Below, in pieces: positions 35,706 to 46,958 of a stretch of 64,000 bases of DNA. This stretch comes from Elmis aenea (lineage: Eukaryota > Arthropoda > Insecta > Coleoptera > Elmidae), in contig OX393579.1 of assembly GCA_947652605.1 (NCBI GenBank), forward strand, positions 4,278,001 through 4,342,000, written 5' to 3'. The translations under genes and the position numbers were made by a program. The notes below the pieces were generated by a model, which had not been told where the DNA came from, searched no databases, and saw nothing but the letters and a program-made list of their open reading frames with translations. Position 1 is the stretch's first letter. The number at the start of each line of letters is the position of its first letter.

Positions 35706-35963
35706 TTTTTTTTTAAATTTATTTTTTTAAATTGAGTGTTTAAGTCCGCTTCGACATCTGTGGTCACTAGCGTCCGGGAGAAGGGGGCGGAGAACAAGGA
35801 GTTGGTGGGTAAGGGTAGGTGGATGTACTGTCACAGCATTTGCCTATAGTAGGTAGAGGGAACCACCTGAAACCTCTACGATGACAGACGACCGTGGGAT
35901 TCTAACCCACGACCTCCCGATTAACTCGGAAGGTTGCATACCAACCAGCCGCCGAGCTCGGTC
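35706..35963 (-). mobile_element. tRNA-derived SINE
   Basis: On the minus strand the element starts with a tRNA-like head: GACCGAGCTCGGCGGCTGGT holds a diverged A box, and GGTTAGAATCC is a near-perfect B box, within a stem ending CCCACGG. A body of about 150 bp follows, with GTGACAGTACATCCACCTAC and CCGGACGCTAGTGACC. It ends in an A-rich tail (AAAAAAATAAATTTAAAAAA type). The flanks carry the short direct repeat AAATTG (35700-35705 and 35964-35969). This fits RNA polymerase III-transcribed SINE copying by a LINE. The tRNA head is too mutated for a working tRNA. Confidence 0.85.
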
Positions 35964-36157
35964 AAATTGCTATTTTTGAGTTTGTAAACGGATATTCTGC
36001 ATATCATTTCGGTATGTTTTACAAATACTTCATGTTATTTTCATAGAGCTTGTAATTCCTATCTCAAATAAACCACAGCTTTAATCCACTCGAAATTATT
36101 ATATCAGTGTTTCCCGGTAACAACGCTTCATTATCAGTAGATAAAGGATTGTTATGA

Positions 36158-36430
36158 AACTCGCATTTAACGTGCGACTTATTTTTCCACGAAGCTCGGT
36201 CCGTGGAAGATCTGAAATGGCTTTATTATCGCAGCGACGCCAGAGGCGCTAGCATCTCCATACAAAGCCGAATTCTGGGGGTTGTCCAGCGGTCACAGTC
36301 ACGGGCTCAAGACGTGATAAATGAACTCGGGAGCCGGGGGTTCCACTGACCTGCCTCTGGAGAAATAATAATTTTAACGTTCCTGTTATTCCCGTGTTGC
36401 ACAGTCGGGGCGGTGACAGGCCACGTTACA
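36158..36430. other. GC-rich island with a 63-codon open frame, function unknown
   Basis: This is the only non-repeat stretch of about 250 bp with balanced base composition in the central window. On the plus strand 36158-36346 is open for 63 codons without an ATG (SVEDLKWLYYRSDARGASIS, then QSRILGVVQRSQSRAQDVI). On the minus strand an acceptor-like ATTATTTCTCCAG at about 36360 precedes a frame of about 35 codons (including VTVTAGQPPEFGFVWRC). I recognise neither product. It could be an exon on either strand, a conserved regulatory element or a 3' UTR piece. Confidence 0.35.
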
Positions 36431-36844
36431 AAAGCTTTGTGAAATTGTTTTACATGAATATACATACACACAGTATTTTTTAAAACGACGACATGCGAAC
36501 GCTAAATCATGTTCTAACGTGAATTTTAAATGTTTAAATGAATAATTTACAACAGAGTTTTAACTCATTGTTAGAATATTTAATCCTTTAAATTAAGCAC
36601 GATTTCTGACAGTTTAGTGTGGTCCAAAATAACCTTCCCCTTTAATTTGAGCATTTTAACTAAACACCAATCAATGGAGCCAAAATATGCCTTTCAAAGA
36701 ATTTTATGTTGAATTTATTACCAAAAAGAACATCGTTAATAATTCTAAATTCATTCCTAAGTTAACTTACTTAACTTAGAGGTACCCTAACTTAACTTAG
36801 TCCTGAGTCCATCTACCGGTACGTGTAGGACAGATGAGTTAAAT

Positions 36845-37045
36845 TGATTTGAGATTTCCATGCTTTTCTGTCCATTACCAATTTTGTTATTTCCTTTCTT
36901 CAGATGTTTCTGTCAGTTGCTGCTTTTTTACATCTTTTTGCCAGCTTCTTTTAGGTCTACTTCTGTTTCCTCCTTGTGGTCTAATTTCGTATGCTTGCCT
37001 GGTTATTCTTTCCTCTGCCAGTTTGTATATGTAAATATGTATTTA
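36845..37045 (-). mobile_element. LINE RT C-terminal fragment
   Basis: The minus strand reads IYKLAEERITRQAYEIRPQG, then RSRPKRSWQKDVKKQQL. After a frameshift ITKLVMDRKAWKSQINLT follows. This is the (H)IYR...ER...AYE...G.R.RGRPK.SW tail of an insect LINE polymerase, closely similar in layout to the fragment at 51518-51844. It is 5'-truncated, and the 37055 MITE begins within 10 bp of its end. Confidence 0.8.
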
Positions 37046-37054
37046 TGTATCTTA

Positions 37055-37256
37055 GAGGTCTTTCAAGATGAACTGAACCGCGAAATGAGCAAAGAGAGGC
37101 AAAGGCGATTGAAATGTAGACCTTTCTAAAAATGTTATATTATTAGAGGTTATAACCCCGCTGTTAAAATAGACCTATGTTTTTAGGTGGAGCAGTAATT
37201 AACGCTTTAGATGAGTTTTGTTTCTGCGTCACAGTTCAATTTATCTTGAAAGACCT
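37055..37256. mobile_element. MITE with AGGTCTTTCAAGAT inverted ends
   Basis: The left end GAGGTCTTTCAAGATGAACT pairs with AGTTCAATTTATCTTGAAAG then ACCT at the right. The TIRs are about 27 bp with a few mismatches. TTA flanks both ends (37052-37054 and 37257-37259). The interior is about 150 bp with no frame. The 3-bp duplication and the AGGTC start resemble the hairpin MITE at 9444, so they may belong to one Harbinger-like group. Confidence 0.75.
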
Positions 37257-37262
37257 TTAACA

Positions 37263-37292
37263 GCTGGGTTGGTTAGAGTCTAACTAACCCAG
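37263..37292. repeat. Short perfect-looking hairpin
   Basis: GCTGGGTTGGTTA pairs with TAACTAACCCAGC (one G-T pair) around a short loop, immediately after the 37055-37256 MITE. No function is apparent. Confidence 0.6.
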
Positions 37293-39074
37293 CTTCTTGA
37301 TTATTTTTTTCACCAGATTAATTTTTAATTGGCCTCTATACAATTCGTTTTTAATTTTATCTAAAATTTTCTTCAAAAACCTGAGTTTTCTTGGATTAAT
37401 AACGCTTACGATTTTATTATTAAGTATCTGCAAAATTACTTTCATGAATAAGCGTTTAAAAAAATTTTTATTTATCTCAGAACAGACAACAAAAACTAGT
37501 TTTTATGCTTTTTTTAAATTTTCAAGAAAGTTTTAAATTCCTAGTTTAAAAAACAAACTGAGGGCCATTAACTTTTTAGGGTGTATATAATATGTATACG
37601 AACTTGTAAGTTTCCTGGGCCATTTGATCTTGCTAAATAAATAATTAATAATTCGACAAATATTTCTAAAATTTGTTGTTTGATCACTTGTGATCAGTAG
37701 GTTTCTTTGGTCGAAAATAATATTTTTTTAAGTATTTATTGTTTTTAACTTGTTCACAAGCTAGGTAGGATTAGATGCTCACTATGATTAACTAATAAAA
37801 ATTTAGGTAACACTAATTATGTATGCGTTGCCAGAATTTTTTTCTTGGGACGGGGTGCAAAGGACATTGTTAAAATATTCCTGACAAAATATTTTGATGA
37901 GTTTTAATTATTAATACTAATACTTCCTTTATTTATTTTATCCAATCAGCTATTTCAAGCATGTTTCAATTTTCTTATTTTTGGGGGTGTAAATGCACCC
38001 TTGCACCCCAATTTATTGCGCCCCGTGAAGAGATAACGTCAAAAGGTTGAACTTCTCGTACTGAATTGTTAAAACATCGGTTTTGAAAAACCATGATTAC
38101 CAAAGATTTCAGCCCTGTTTCGATGGTTCACTGCAAAAATGTAGATTTTTTATACGGTGATACGCTTTTTACTTCCTTGTAAGTTCAAACACTTGGAAAT
38201 TATCGCAAAAATGGCTGAAATTTGCTTAAAAAACCCTAGGATTTGTAAATTAGTCGTAAACTTGAAGTCAGGAGTTTTCGCGATCACAATTTTTTTTTAC
38301 GCTTTTTACGACATCTGCATGTGATTACAAATTTTGAGATGGTGATGAACTGACGCAAAACCATGCTTTAACTGAATTTTTTTCCAGAAATAAAACTGTG
38401 CGTTTTTCTCCTTGAACTTACGACCTTATTACAACAAACAATTTCACTAAAATTGTTTTTTCATCTGAACAGAGACGTCTATGTGGTAGCTACATAAATA
38501 ACAATTTTTCTTATTCTGCCAAATGCATGGAAGTTAATGAGACATGAAGTAAAGTAAAACGTAGCGGCTCGGCTCTCTTCCGCCGCACTAACGGATGCTG
38601 TTCCCATTAAGCTAGAGGCGTCGTGCAGTAATTTTAAAATGAAAATATTTTATTTGCACTTGGTTGCACCTGCATAAGTAATACGTGCGAGTATACATCA
38701 TGTAATTATCCTAATGTAAACTATATGTGCTAGGTAAATATTGGAGATGGAAACTTTAAATTAATTATAATGTGGTGTGTCTCTGTATGGTTCATGATGT
38801 TATGCGGTTGTGCTTGGGGTTTGGGTGTCGGGACTTTCCCAGGACAAAAGTTCTGGAAATTACTAATTTTTGGTAGCAATCCAATACTCGAGACTCGGTA
38901 TTCCCTGAGATTTTTATTTTTGAAAGTGTTTAGTTCCGGGAATACAAAAATAGTCGCGACTGTAGGTTGTGACCACGTGCAATTTGCAAACTTTTATTCA
39001 GCAAAAGCTTACCATTTTTACATTTTATCTTCACTTTTCCGGACCTCTTCTATTTTTCAGAGTAGAGGGTTTGG
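37293..39074. other. No gene recognised; GC patch at 38.56-38.64 kb
   Basis: AT-rich except about 38555-38640 (CGTAGCGGCTCGGCTC, CCGCCGCACTAACGGATGC), which is non-repetitive and could be regulatory. A 103-codon plus-strand frame at 38770-39081 starts with a hydrophobic run but has no domain and runs into the LINE, so I reject it as a gene. Confidence 0.3.
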
Positions 39075-40265
39075 AGTTTAGTTTTGCCTTTTCTTGCACA
39101 AGTCTTTACACTTTTTTCTGTCCTTTGCTACCTCGATGGCACTGTTTCATTCACTGTCTTTATTTTTTAATACATCAGACACTTGGTTATCCCATGTTTT
39201 TCTAGGGCGTCCTCTTCCCCTTTGTTTGACCTTGAATTTCCATGCGTTCTTTGCCGTCCTTGTGTCCGGCATCTTCACCATTTGTCCCCACCAAGTTAAC
39301 TGTTTTGTTTCTATTTCTTTAACCAATTCTTCTTCCTTAACTGTTATCCCCCTGATGTACCACAAACTTAATTTTCAATCCTTGAACTTTTTTTCCTTAC
39401 TCATTTTCCTGTCACTTGCCTTGGCCGTCATCTTGATTGTAGCATCTTGGGAATCTGTTAGTTTTTTTTTACTAACTTCCTTGTTTCGTTGTTTATTTGT
39501 GGAGCATTTATTTCCTCATTCCATTTTCATACTCTTTATTATAATTCCCTGATATCCAATTTTTACCTCGTTTTCCTTTTGTATTTCTAATTGTGGCCCT
39601 TTTCGGGCCTTGTATTCCAATTCTCTTTTATAATTTCCAATCCTTGGACTCTTTTTTCTTACTCATTTTCCTGTCCCTTGCCTTGGCCGTTATCTTGAGT
39701 GTAGCATCTGGGGAATCTGTTAGTTGTTTTAATAACTTCCTTGTTTCGTTGTTTATTTGTGGATCACTGATTTCCTCATTTCATTTTCATACGGTCCTTA
39801 TTTATTACAAATTCTTGATAGCCAATGTTAACCTCGTTTTCCTTTTGTATTTCCATTGTGCCCTTTTTCTGACCTTGTATTCCACCTCTCTTTTCTTTGC
39901 TGTTAAATCAGTTCCGGTATGTACAGTTTTCTATTTTGTTGCTTTCTATTATTTGCTGTTTTTCTTCGAACTTTTCCGTTTCCAGAACATATTATTTCTC
40001 TCCTATTTTCACTAGGTTCTTCCTTTATCTTAACTTCTAGTTTTAAGCTGCCTTCCTTGAAATTTTCCATTTCTTTTGTCGACTTTCTAATCCCAGTCAC
40101 CACTACATTATTTTTCCTTTTGTTTTTTCAGATTTTCAAGTTTGTTTTGTAATATATTAATCTTAGTTTTCATTTGTGTGTTCTTTCTTCTAAGTTCCTG
40201 ATTGCCTAAGGGTATTCTTTGTGTCTTTTCATTTCCTTTATTACCTGCATATGACTTTTAATCAT
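39075..40265 (-). mobile_element. LINE fossil: ORF1 coiled coil plus RT tail, internal part lost
   Basis: On the minus strand 40265-40130 reads a coiled-coil-like TQMKTKINILQNKLENLKKQ, followed in shifted frames by NNVVVTGI and LKLEVKIKEEPSENR. This is the layout of LINE ORF1 proteins (coiled coil then a KNN..I.G.. RRM-like core). At the far end 39365-39080 reads EIETKQLTWWGQMVKMPDTR, GRGRPRKTWDNQVSDVL and AIEVAKDRKKCKDL, the C-terminus of ORF2. The endonuclease and RT core between them are missing. A 262-bp unit between the two parts is duplicated in tandem. Frameshifts are common and no product is possible. Confidence 0.75.
39372..39893. repeat. Tandem duplication of about 262 bp inside a LINE
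   Basis: 39372-39633 and 39634-39893 align throughout: TTGCCTTGGCCGT, GTAGCATCT.GGGAATCTGT, AACTTCCTTGTTTCGTTGTT, CGTTTTCCTTTTGTATTTC. They differ by scattered substitutions and small gaps, so the duplication is older than the one at 4148. On the minus strand each unit encodes a Lys/Glu-rich segment (including LLKQLTDSPDATLKITAKAR) that I assign only loosely to LINE ORF1. Confidence 0.85.
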
Positions 40266-41390
40266 GACTACTGATTCATGCATTTAAAAACGCCGTTTAT
40301 AACAAATAGACACTCATGATAGTAGCCAATATGATAAAGGGATAAGATAGATAAAGAAAAAGCAGAATAACCAAACAAATTTTTGAAAGAAAATATTGTA
40401 CTTCTTGTATTTTCTTGTGTAAAGAGACTTAATTACTTAGTTTTGTTTTTATTATTTTAATCATTGCTTTTAATTATTTTGTGGAAGAACACTCGCGCGC
40501 TTTTACTTAGAAGCAGTTATTACAGAGTAGGAAATAAATTAAACACAACAACGGCATCCGACTTTTTTATTTTTCAACATGTACATTTCTGCGTTGTTGG
40601 TTTTAACTACCCAAGCCCGGCTGTTAAAAAAAATTGGTACATGGTGTCATCCCTTGCAACTTTCGCCTCTGACGCTTGTTCTAATAATTGCATCTTTCAT
40701 AATGTACAAATCTATTAACATATCGTTATTCGCATTATAGTAGGCAGGATGTTTTCATGGGGGGGGGGTGAAGTTAATAAAAGTAACTGCTTTTTAAATC
40801 GATTTTTATTTGTCCAACCTTACATACAAACACAAGTTATTGTAAGATGTATCAAAATACATTTGTAGGAGCTTTCTCATAAAATTGGTTGAACATGTTT
40901 TGCGGAGCTTTAGTAACGCCCCTAGTTTAGAATCTTGGAGGGGGGTTACGACCCCTTCAACCTCCTCCTGCGTACGCTACAGATTTGTCGATAAAAACTC
41001 AATCATAAACGTTAGAGCAACTGGTGTCTGTATGTCTTTAAACTACGATTTTTGTGTATTTTCTAAATGAAAAAGTTGGAAGAAACTTACTTATTTCAAA
41101 GAGTTAGGAATAATATTTAATATTGTGGTGTAAAAAAAAACTCATACTCCTTAAGCAAGCAAAAATTGCTGAAAAAACTGTACAGTAAGCTATAATTAAC
41201 TGACGTTTAGTAATTATCAAGAAAAAAAATTATTTCAAAGTTTATAAACTCTTGTTATGTGGGATTTAGTCAAAAAAAGGAGTCACGTGGGTTCATTTTA
41301 ACAACGCTGTGCCATTAGGTCGTATGCCTAACTAGCAAAGATCAGATTTCTAATTTCTGGTGTAGATTTTAAGAAAGTTATAGCTTAATT
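40266..41390. other. No gene recognised; poly-G run
   Basis: A run of ten G at 40759-40768 and a CCCCTTCAACCTCCTCCTGC segment near 40950-40970 mark a possible repeat edge. Plus-strand frames at 40464-40718 and 40885-41070 have no recognisable product. Confidence 0.3.
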
Positions 41391-41705
41391 TTAAGATTGA
41401 AGTTTTTCAGTTTTTTTCAGGATATTCCAGGAACTGGGCACAATCTGCTTTTTAAGTTTGGGCCAGCGGGTAAAAATAATGAATATATCATGTTTAGAGC
41501 CCTGATCATAAAGTTCCATTAAAATACTCACATAAATTGCGTAATCTTTCATTTTACATTTGTCTGCTTTTATTTTGTTACCGTTTTGGGCGTAGGTGCA
41601 TTCGAATTTTTTAAATAGTAGGAAAGCTTCACCTAATAAAAATTTATGATTATTTGATTTATTACATGTTACACGTACGTAATAATGATAAAATACTGCA
41701 TACAC
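41391..41705 (-). CDS. Unrecognised ORF of 104 codons, possible exon or fossil
   Basis: The minus-strand frame (GTG rather than ATG at its left limit) contains LLGEAFLLFKKFECTYAQNG, then KADKCKMKDYAIYVSILMEL, then RWPKLKKQIVPSSWNILKK. Its mixed composition is more protein-like than most chance frames here. No family is recognised and no strong acceptor precedes it. It may be an old transposon piece or chance. I give it low confidence. Confidence 0.18.
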   Translation of the reverse strand: MYAVFYHYYVRVTCNKSNNHKFLLGEAFLLFKKFECTYAQNGNKIKADKCKMKDYAIYVSILMELYDQGSKHDIFIIFTRWPKLKKQIVPSSWNILKKTEKLQS

Positions 41706-42705
41706 AAGTAACCTTTTTAGCTATATGTGTTGGTTTGGCATTTTAACATGAGCGAAGCATAATTTAACATTATTTTATGATGACTCTAACATTAATCTTC
41801 AAAATATATTCCAGATGTCCCTCAATTTAAAAAAAATCTCAATTATTTGTGTAATTATTAAGCTAATATTTACGTTAAACAGTTCGATCTCTTGGTAAAA
41901 TATTTTAAAAACTCGCGAAAGAATGATTAAATTATTTTTACCCCATTTCTCCCTCGTCGAGAATTTCCACACTCAAATCTCAAGTAGGCTATCTGCAGGT
42001 CGACTTCCGCTTTCTCGGTAACTGCCAAAGGCTATCGACGTAGCAGGCGTCTTTTCTTACATATTTTAAACTTTGCGGGAGTTTCGCGTGAGCGTCATTG
42101 TTGATCTTCGAAAGTAGAGTATTTATATACAAACATTTTGTTTATTATGGTGAGAAAGTTTTAAATTCTTCTGTTTACTATATGTTCAGCGTGTAGTATT
42201 ATTTCTTTGGTGTCAAGGATTATTTCAGGAATTTATCACCTTGTTTTACTGTGGAAGTTTTTTTAATAACAAACTGTTTAGTAGAACCAAGCCCAGTTTA
42301 TTTAGAATAAAATAACTGGGAAGACCGTGAATGTCAAAATCCTTATCAGCCAATTTTTTCAAAACTTATGTAGAAAAACGTTTTGTTTGTGCAGTAAACT
42401 CGGAAGGAAAAACACTTTTTTATGTATTGTATGTGATTTTGAAGTTCATGTTTACTTTTAACGCCATACGCTGATGCTTCTGACAGCATTATGTATATCA
42501 AAGTCTATCCAAGAATCATCACCACGAGAAAATATGTAAAATTTATATTTGTGTGTATTCAGAAAATGCTTTTCAAGTTTTAGATGTTTTAGATTCCAAT
42601 ATAAAAGTTAAAGGTAAATGTCTTTTGAGAAATCAATATATTTACAAATGTTTGTAAAAGCAATAATGCAAATAAATATAAAATATTTGATAAAAACTGA
42701 TAATA
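41706..42705. other. No gene recognised; balanced-composition patch at 41.94-42.1 kb
   Basis: 41940-42110 is less AT-rich and non-repetitive (GGTCGACTTCCGCTTTCTCG, GACGTAGCAGGCGTC). It could be regulatory; nothing in the sequence decides it. Confidence 0.3.
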
Positions 42706-43060
42706 TACAGGGCGTTTCTTAAATATTGTGAAAAAAATCGGGAGGTGATTCCTTATCGAAAATCAAGGAGGGATTTTTTATAAAAAATTTTCCTTAGACG
42801 TCTCCTTTCGGAGTTACACCCCCCTAAAGGGGAGCGGTAAAATTAGATTTTTTATTTTATTTCTCAAATTTGGATAAATGTAGGTGAATGATATTTGATA
42901 GATGTCTTGTACTTACTGAAAGGTTTCCCATAGTAATATTTTCAATCATCTCCCACCTTCACAGGGGGCTAAAAAGTGCAACTCCTGTTGTTAATTAGAA
43001 TTTTTTGGTGGGTTGAAATTTTGCAATTTAAAAGTCACTTATCGTATATTGTTACAAATA
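42706..43060 (+). mobile_element. One-ended fragment of a TACAGGGCG element
   Basis: It starts TACAGGGCGTTTCTTAAATA after a TA and then has CTCCTTTCGGAGTTACACCC and CACCTTCACAGGGGGC blocks typical of dispersed repeats. No complementary right end is seen, so the 3' limit is a guess. Confidence 0.5.
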
Positions 43061-46000
43061 AATAGGTATTTAATTTCACAATCTCTATTAATTTTTGAAC
43101 GATCTAAGTTTTCTCTTTGTTACTGATTTTGTATTACTGTTGCTTATAACGAAATAAAAGCACCTCATATGAGTTTAATTACCCATTTAATTAACCATTT
43201 TAATTCAATTTGCGAGAACAAAAAAAAAATAATTTGTGTGTACCACATTACTTTTCATTTGAGTACATAAAATAACCTTGCCTCGACTCAACAAGTAGGG
43301 TCAGTTAAGATTAAGACTTTTTATTTTAATTTTCGTTATCTGATTAGCAGATATTTTTACCTAAGTGTAATAAATTTTAAAAGCTACTACCCTTATCCAA
43401 CCTTTTATTTTTTCTTAGTGAACTTTGACCGTCATCTATTAAATAAATTGGTAGCGTACTACAATTATATTAAGTTATTTCCAGCGACTATTATAAAATT
43501 ATTATCATTTTGTTTTCGTTTAAATTAAACTTAAGCTAGAAAATTAAAGAAATTTTTGTGTAAGTACCAGGGAATTTTAATTTATTTATAAAGTAACAAG
43601 ATAACCCACAATGCTGTTATATGGAAAAGCTAAACTTATCTCCTGATAATAAAATTTCTTTCGTTCTTGCAGATTCATAGAATTTCTAATCGTAGGACTG
43701 AAAATTGTTCTTCTTAAGTAGAGTAATAAAAATACACTAAAATTCATTGTTTGTCAAATTCCACAGAACTGTGGAGATTTATAGGCTGTCCCGGACAATA
43801 TTACTAACAATAAGGTTATTAGAGTAGAAAATTAGGTTTGATCAAAGGGTTAAATAAAAGGTTTTCAGATAAACTCGGCGAATGATGAGAAAAGTGTTCT
43901 TCGAAATGCTTTGGAAACCAACGTTTGGGAAACTCGCAAAACTGAGCACTTATGCGTTTAACTAAAGACATTTTAAATGATATTTACTTCAAAGAAAAAT
44001 ATTTATTTAATAGACCTCGGTAATTCCATGAAGGTTTAAACCGCGCAGAAAATTATGGTTTAAGAACGTTTTCAATTCGATTTAACGACAATATTCCCAC
44101 AGAACAAGCAATGGCATGTTATTAAATTTAAAACCTGTTTATTTACATGGTTTAACTAACTCGTTATGAAATAGGCAAAATACTTAAAAGCATGTTTTGC
44201 TTTATTTTGTAAGGATAATAAAGACCCATTTTATAAATACTCTATAAATATTCTAATAATAAATTATGCTAGCTGTCCTATTTTAAAGCGATAAATGTTC
44301 CTTAGAAGTGCTTAAAAAGCGATAAATTTTTTGTTAAGGTACTTAGATACAGTAAGTTTTTGCTCCTAAAAACGGCCGTATGATGAATGAGGGCCATTTT
44401 AAAACATATTCAAACCAGAATACTAAGAAGGAACATCATAGCGTACTTTGAGATCGATACATGATGTTAGAATACAAAGTTGGACCCAAAAATCTTCGAA
44501 TAACTACAAGAAGTATTTGAGTTATTTGTGTCATTTGACCTTTTTTTTTTGTAGAAATTGCATATGGATTACTTGAAAAAATTTTATTCTATCTTTGTAA
44601 ATATGGTATTAATTTTGTCACTCGATTTACAATGCCCTATAAATAATGTTTAACAAATTATTTCAGTAGAAAAAAACAAGTAGGTAGTTAATATTTAGTA
44701 TTTACCAGGACAACTTTTATGATGTTTCAGTTTTCAAGGTTTACAGTCCAAAATGTTTAACTAAACTGTTATCGTATTGTGGAATTAATTGTTAATTTAA
44801 TGAACTGATTGGAACAAGAATGAGCGAAAATTAAAGAGACTCAGTTTAAACAATGTATTGAAATTTGTAATTAAACCTGTTAAAGGTAAGTTCATCTAAT
44901 CAATATATCTGTACTGGAAAATCTAAACTGATAATATCCCTGCCGATAACAACCTTGAACATTATTAAACTTACCTAATAATTTCACAAATAAACCCGTC
45001 CTTAAACTATGTATTTAGGGCCTTGTGAGTCTCTAGAAAATAATTAACTAAAGATTTGTCATACCGATGGAAGTAAAGATCAATAACTATCATTAAAGAC
45101 ATTTGTGATTAGAAAAAAGTTTATTAAATTGCGTTTTTGGGTGTATTTAAAGTTTTTTTGGTTGTTTGTGACATGAGTTTTTCTATTTTTGTTCAAATTA
45201 TGTAAATAAAACAATAAAACTGTTGCTTATTATTGATGAAATAATGTCACTTGTCTGGAGTAAATTAGTCTTTTGAAAGAATGGCACAAAACGCCTGTGT
45301 TGGGATATAATTTTTATTTAAATTTTAATAAATGGAATAACACTGAATTCAAATAAAAATATTTAATGCCAAGTCACAATACTTAGATAAGCAAAATGAA
45401 ACTAAGATTACTTAGAAATATATTTTTAAAGAAAAGTTAAATTCTGTTTTACTGAAAAAATTAAAAATATATTTTTTAAATTGTGTTAACATATTTAATA
45501 ATCGTCAACTATATGTCTAGGTAGATAATAAATGCATGACATATTTTGGGTGTTATACTGAGACGGCTTACAAGTAATTAATATGGAAGATGATGTTAAT
45601 TTTACCAATAGCGGGTTATCAAATAGATCAGTGGTTGGAATACATTTTGATTAATCCCGCGATTACCTCGTTAAATGGCACAACTGATGCAGCTAATTGC
45701 TAAACAAGGTTAGAAATAGTAGAATAATATATTCAGCAGATTATCGGTGGACATCTTGATAAATCTGTTGCGGTTGTGTTATTTCGGATTATGTCTGTTA
45801 ATTAAGTGTGTGTGTGTGTTTGTTGGTTATGTAACGTCGTTAAACAGACTTGAAAAAGAGTAATAGATATTGCTTCTCAGCAAGAAATATTTGGGAAAAA
45901 GAACGTTAGTGATTCTTAACTTGTGGCACCTGCCCAATATGGGGAGCGGAAAATATCTAAACGGGGGCGCACGCGCAATGATAAGTGGAAATCAAAAGCT

Positions 46001-46233
46001 AAACTATTTGCTTTAATTACATATAGTTGTCTTTCAGCTGCTTGTACTTTAGACAATAAATATTATTTATTTAGTCATTTATCCTTTTACTGTGAGGCGT
46101 AGGGCTAGATCATATATGTATAAACAAATAAAATTACATCACATAGGAAAAAATTGTTAGTGTGTGAAATTGAGAATGTATTTAATATAAATTTGTGTTT
46201 ATTTTAATGCTAATAGGTTTTTTTTTGTTACAG
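43061..46233. other. Long AT-rich stretch, possible intron
   Basis: No frames or element pairs recognised. A weak TGTCCCGGACAATATTACTA near 43790 resembles the TGTCCC subterminal block of the foldback group, and a hAT-like fragment lies at 45906-45980. A (GT)n run is at about 45808-45821. If the 46234 exon is real, this is intron upstream of it. Confidence 0.35.
45906..45980 (+). mobile_element. Possible hAT-type MITE end remnant
   Basis: AGTGATTCTTAACTTGTGGC resembles the CAGTGGTTCTTAAC-type ends of hAT MITEs, and a GGGGGCGCACGCGC block follows as in the element at 8884. No second end or target duplication is found. Confidence 0.35.
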
Positions 46234-46302
46234 GATTGCCTGGAAGAAACCAGCAAATGACGAATTTCTTGCAATCTCCATAGAAAAGGTACATTTTTTA
46301 AG
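46234..46302 (+). CDS. Candidate 69-nt coding exon
   Basis: A long pyrimidine tract (GGTTTTTTTTTGTTACAG) gives a strong acceptor ending at 46233. AAG followed by GTATGTTC gives a strong donor at 46303. The 69-nt interval is a multiple of three and is open in one frame with phase-2 borders: IAWKKPANDEFLAISIEK followed by VHFL. An alternative donor (AAAAG/GTACAT) would end it at 46288. The other two frames stop after 8 and 16 codons, so it could also be a terminal exon ending DCLEETSK or LPGRNQQMTNFLQSP. I do not recognise the protein. The strand agrees with that inferred from LINE orientation. Confidence 0.42.
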
Positions 46303-46958
46303 GTATGTTCTAGAAAGAGATTAGATTTATAGTTCTGTGATATTCATCATTACCAATGCTTACTTAAAGATAAGACAAAACTTGTAAAGGCAAATATAGC
46401 CCATTTAAAAGCATTTAAAGACGTGCACATCCTTAAAATCTGACTGTATCCAGCTACAAAATTTACTTTATATTTATGAAAGCCCTTGTTTGATGAAGTG
46501 TATTTTTTTTTTAATATTCATGATTTTATTAACTCAAAAAAACAACTGTTTGAAAGAAATATGTAAATAAAAAATATGTAAAAAAAATGGTAAATTAAGG
46601 ACTTAAAAATTAGAAGGTAGTTCAAATTTGATGACTCCTTGACACCTTGGGAACTTCCTTAAACCATCACAGGTTGTCTCTAGTTGCAAAGGGACCTACA
46701 TTTGTTATCAGATAAACTTCTATGTACATCTGTATCACCTTACCTTGCACTTATGCGTAGGCGTTTTGAAAATATAAGCATCTGAAGTGCTTCCGCTACA
46801 CAAGCGTTGGTGGTTTATTTTCCGAGATTTGACAAAGGTTTGCCCTGTCATTTTGTATTGTTTCTACTAAATTAAATACACCTTATTCGGAAACGAGATT
46901 TGCGGAGGCAACGTTATAAATTACTTACGCTTTGTGCAAATACAACATGGCTGATAAA
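46303..46958. other. No further exon recognised
   Basis: AT-rich sequence downstream of the candidate exon, with no second splice-bounded frame seen. Confidence 0.3.

Noticed and set aside
35885..35963. Possible tRNA gene (minus strand)
   Set aside because: The head has A and B box-like words, but the B box is mutated and the stems are incomplete. It is followed by a SINE body and A-rich tail with a short target duplication, so it is a SINE.
36232..36250. CTCF-like site (CCAGAGGCGCTA) in the GC-rich island
   Set aside because: It is one base short of the usual core, and a single partial match is not evidence for an insulator.
38770..39081. 103-codon plus-strand ORF starting MWCVSVWFMMLCGCAW
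   Set aside because: A hydrophobic start resembles a signal peptide, but the frame has no domain, runs into the antisense LINE tail and shows no splice signals.
39094..40015. Long hydrophobic plus-strand ORFs resembling membrane proteins
   Set aside because: They are antisense to the Lys/Glu-rich LINE coding sequence, whose complement naturally reads Phe/Leu-rich.
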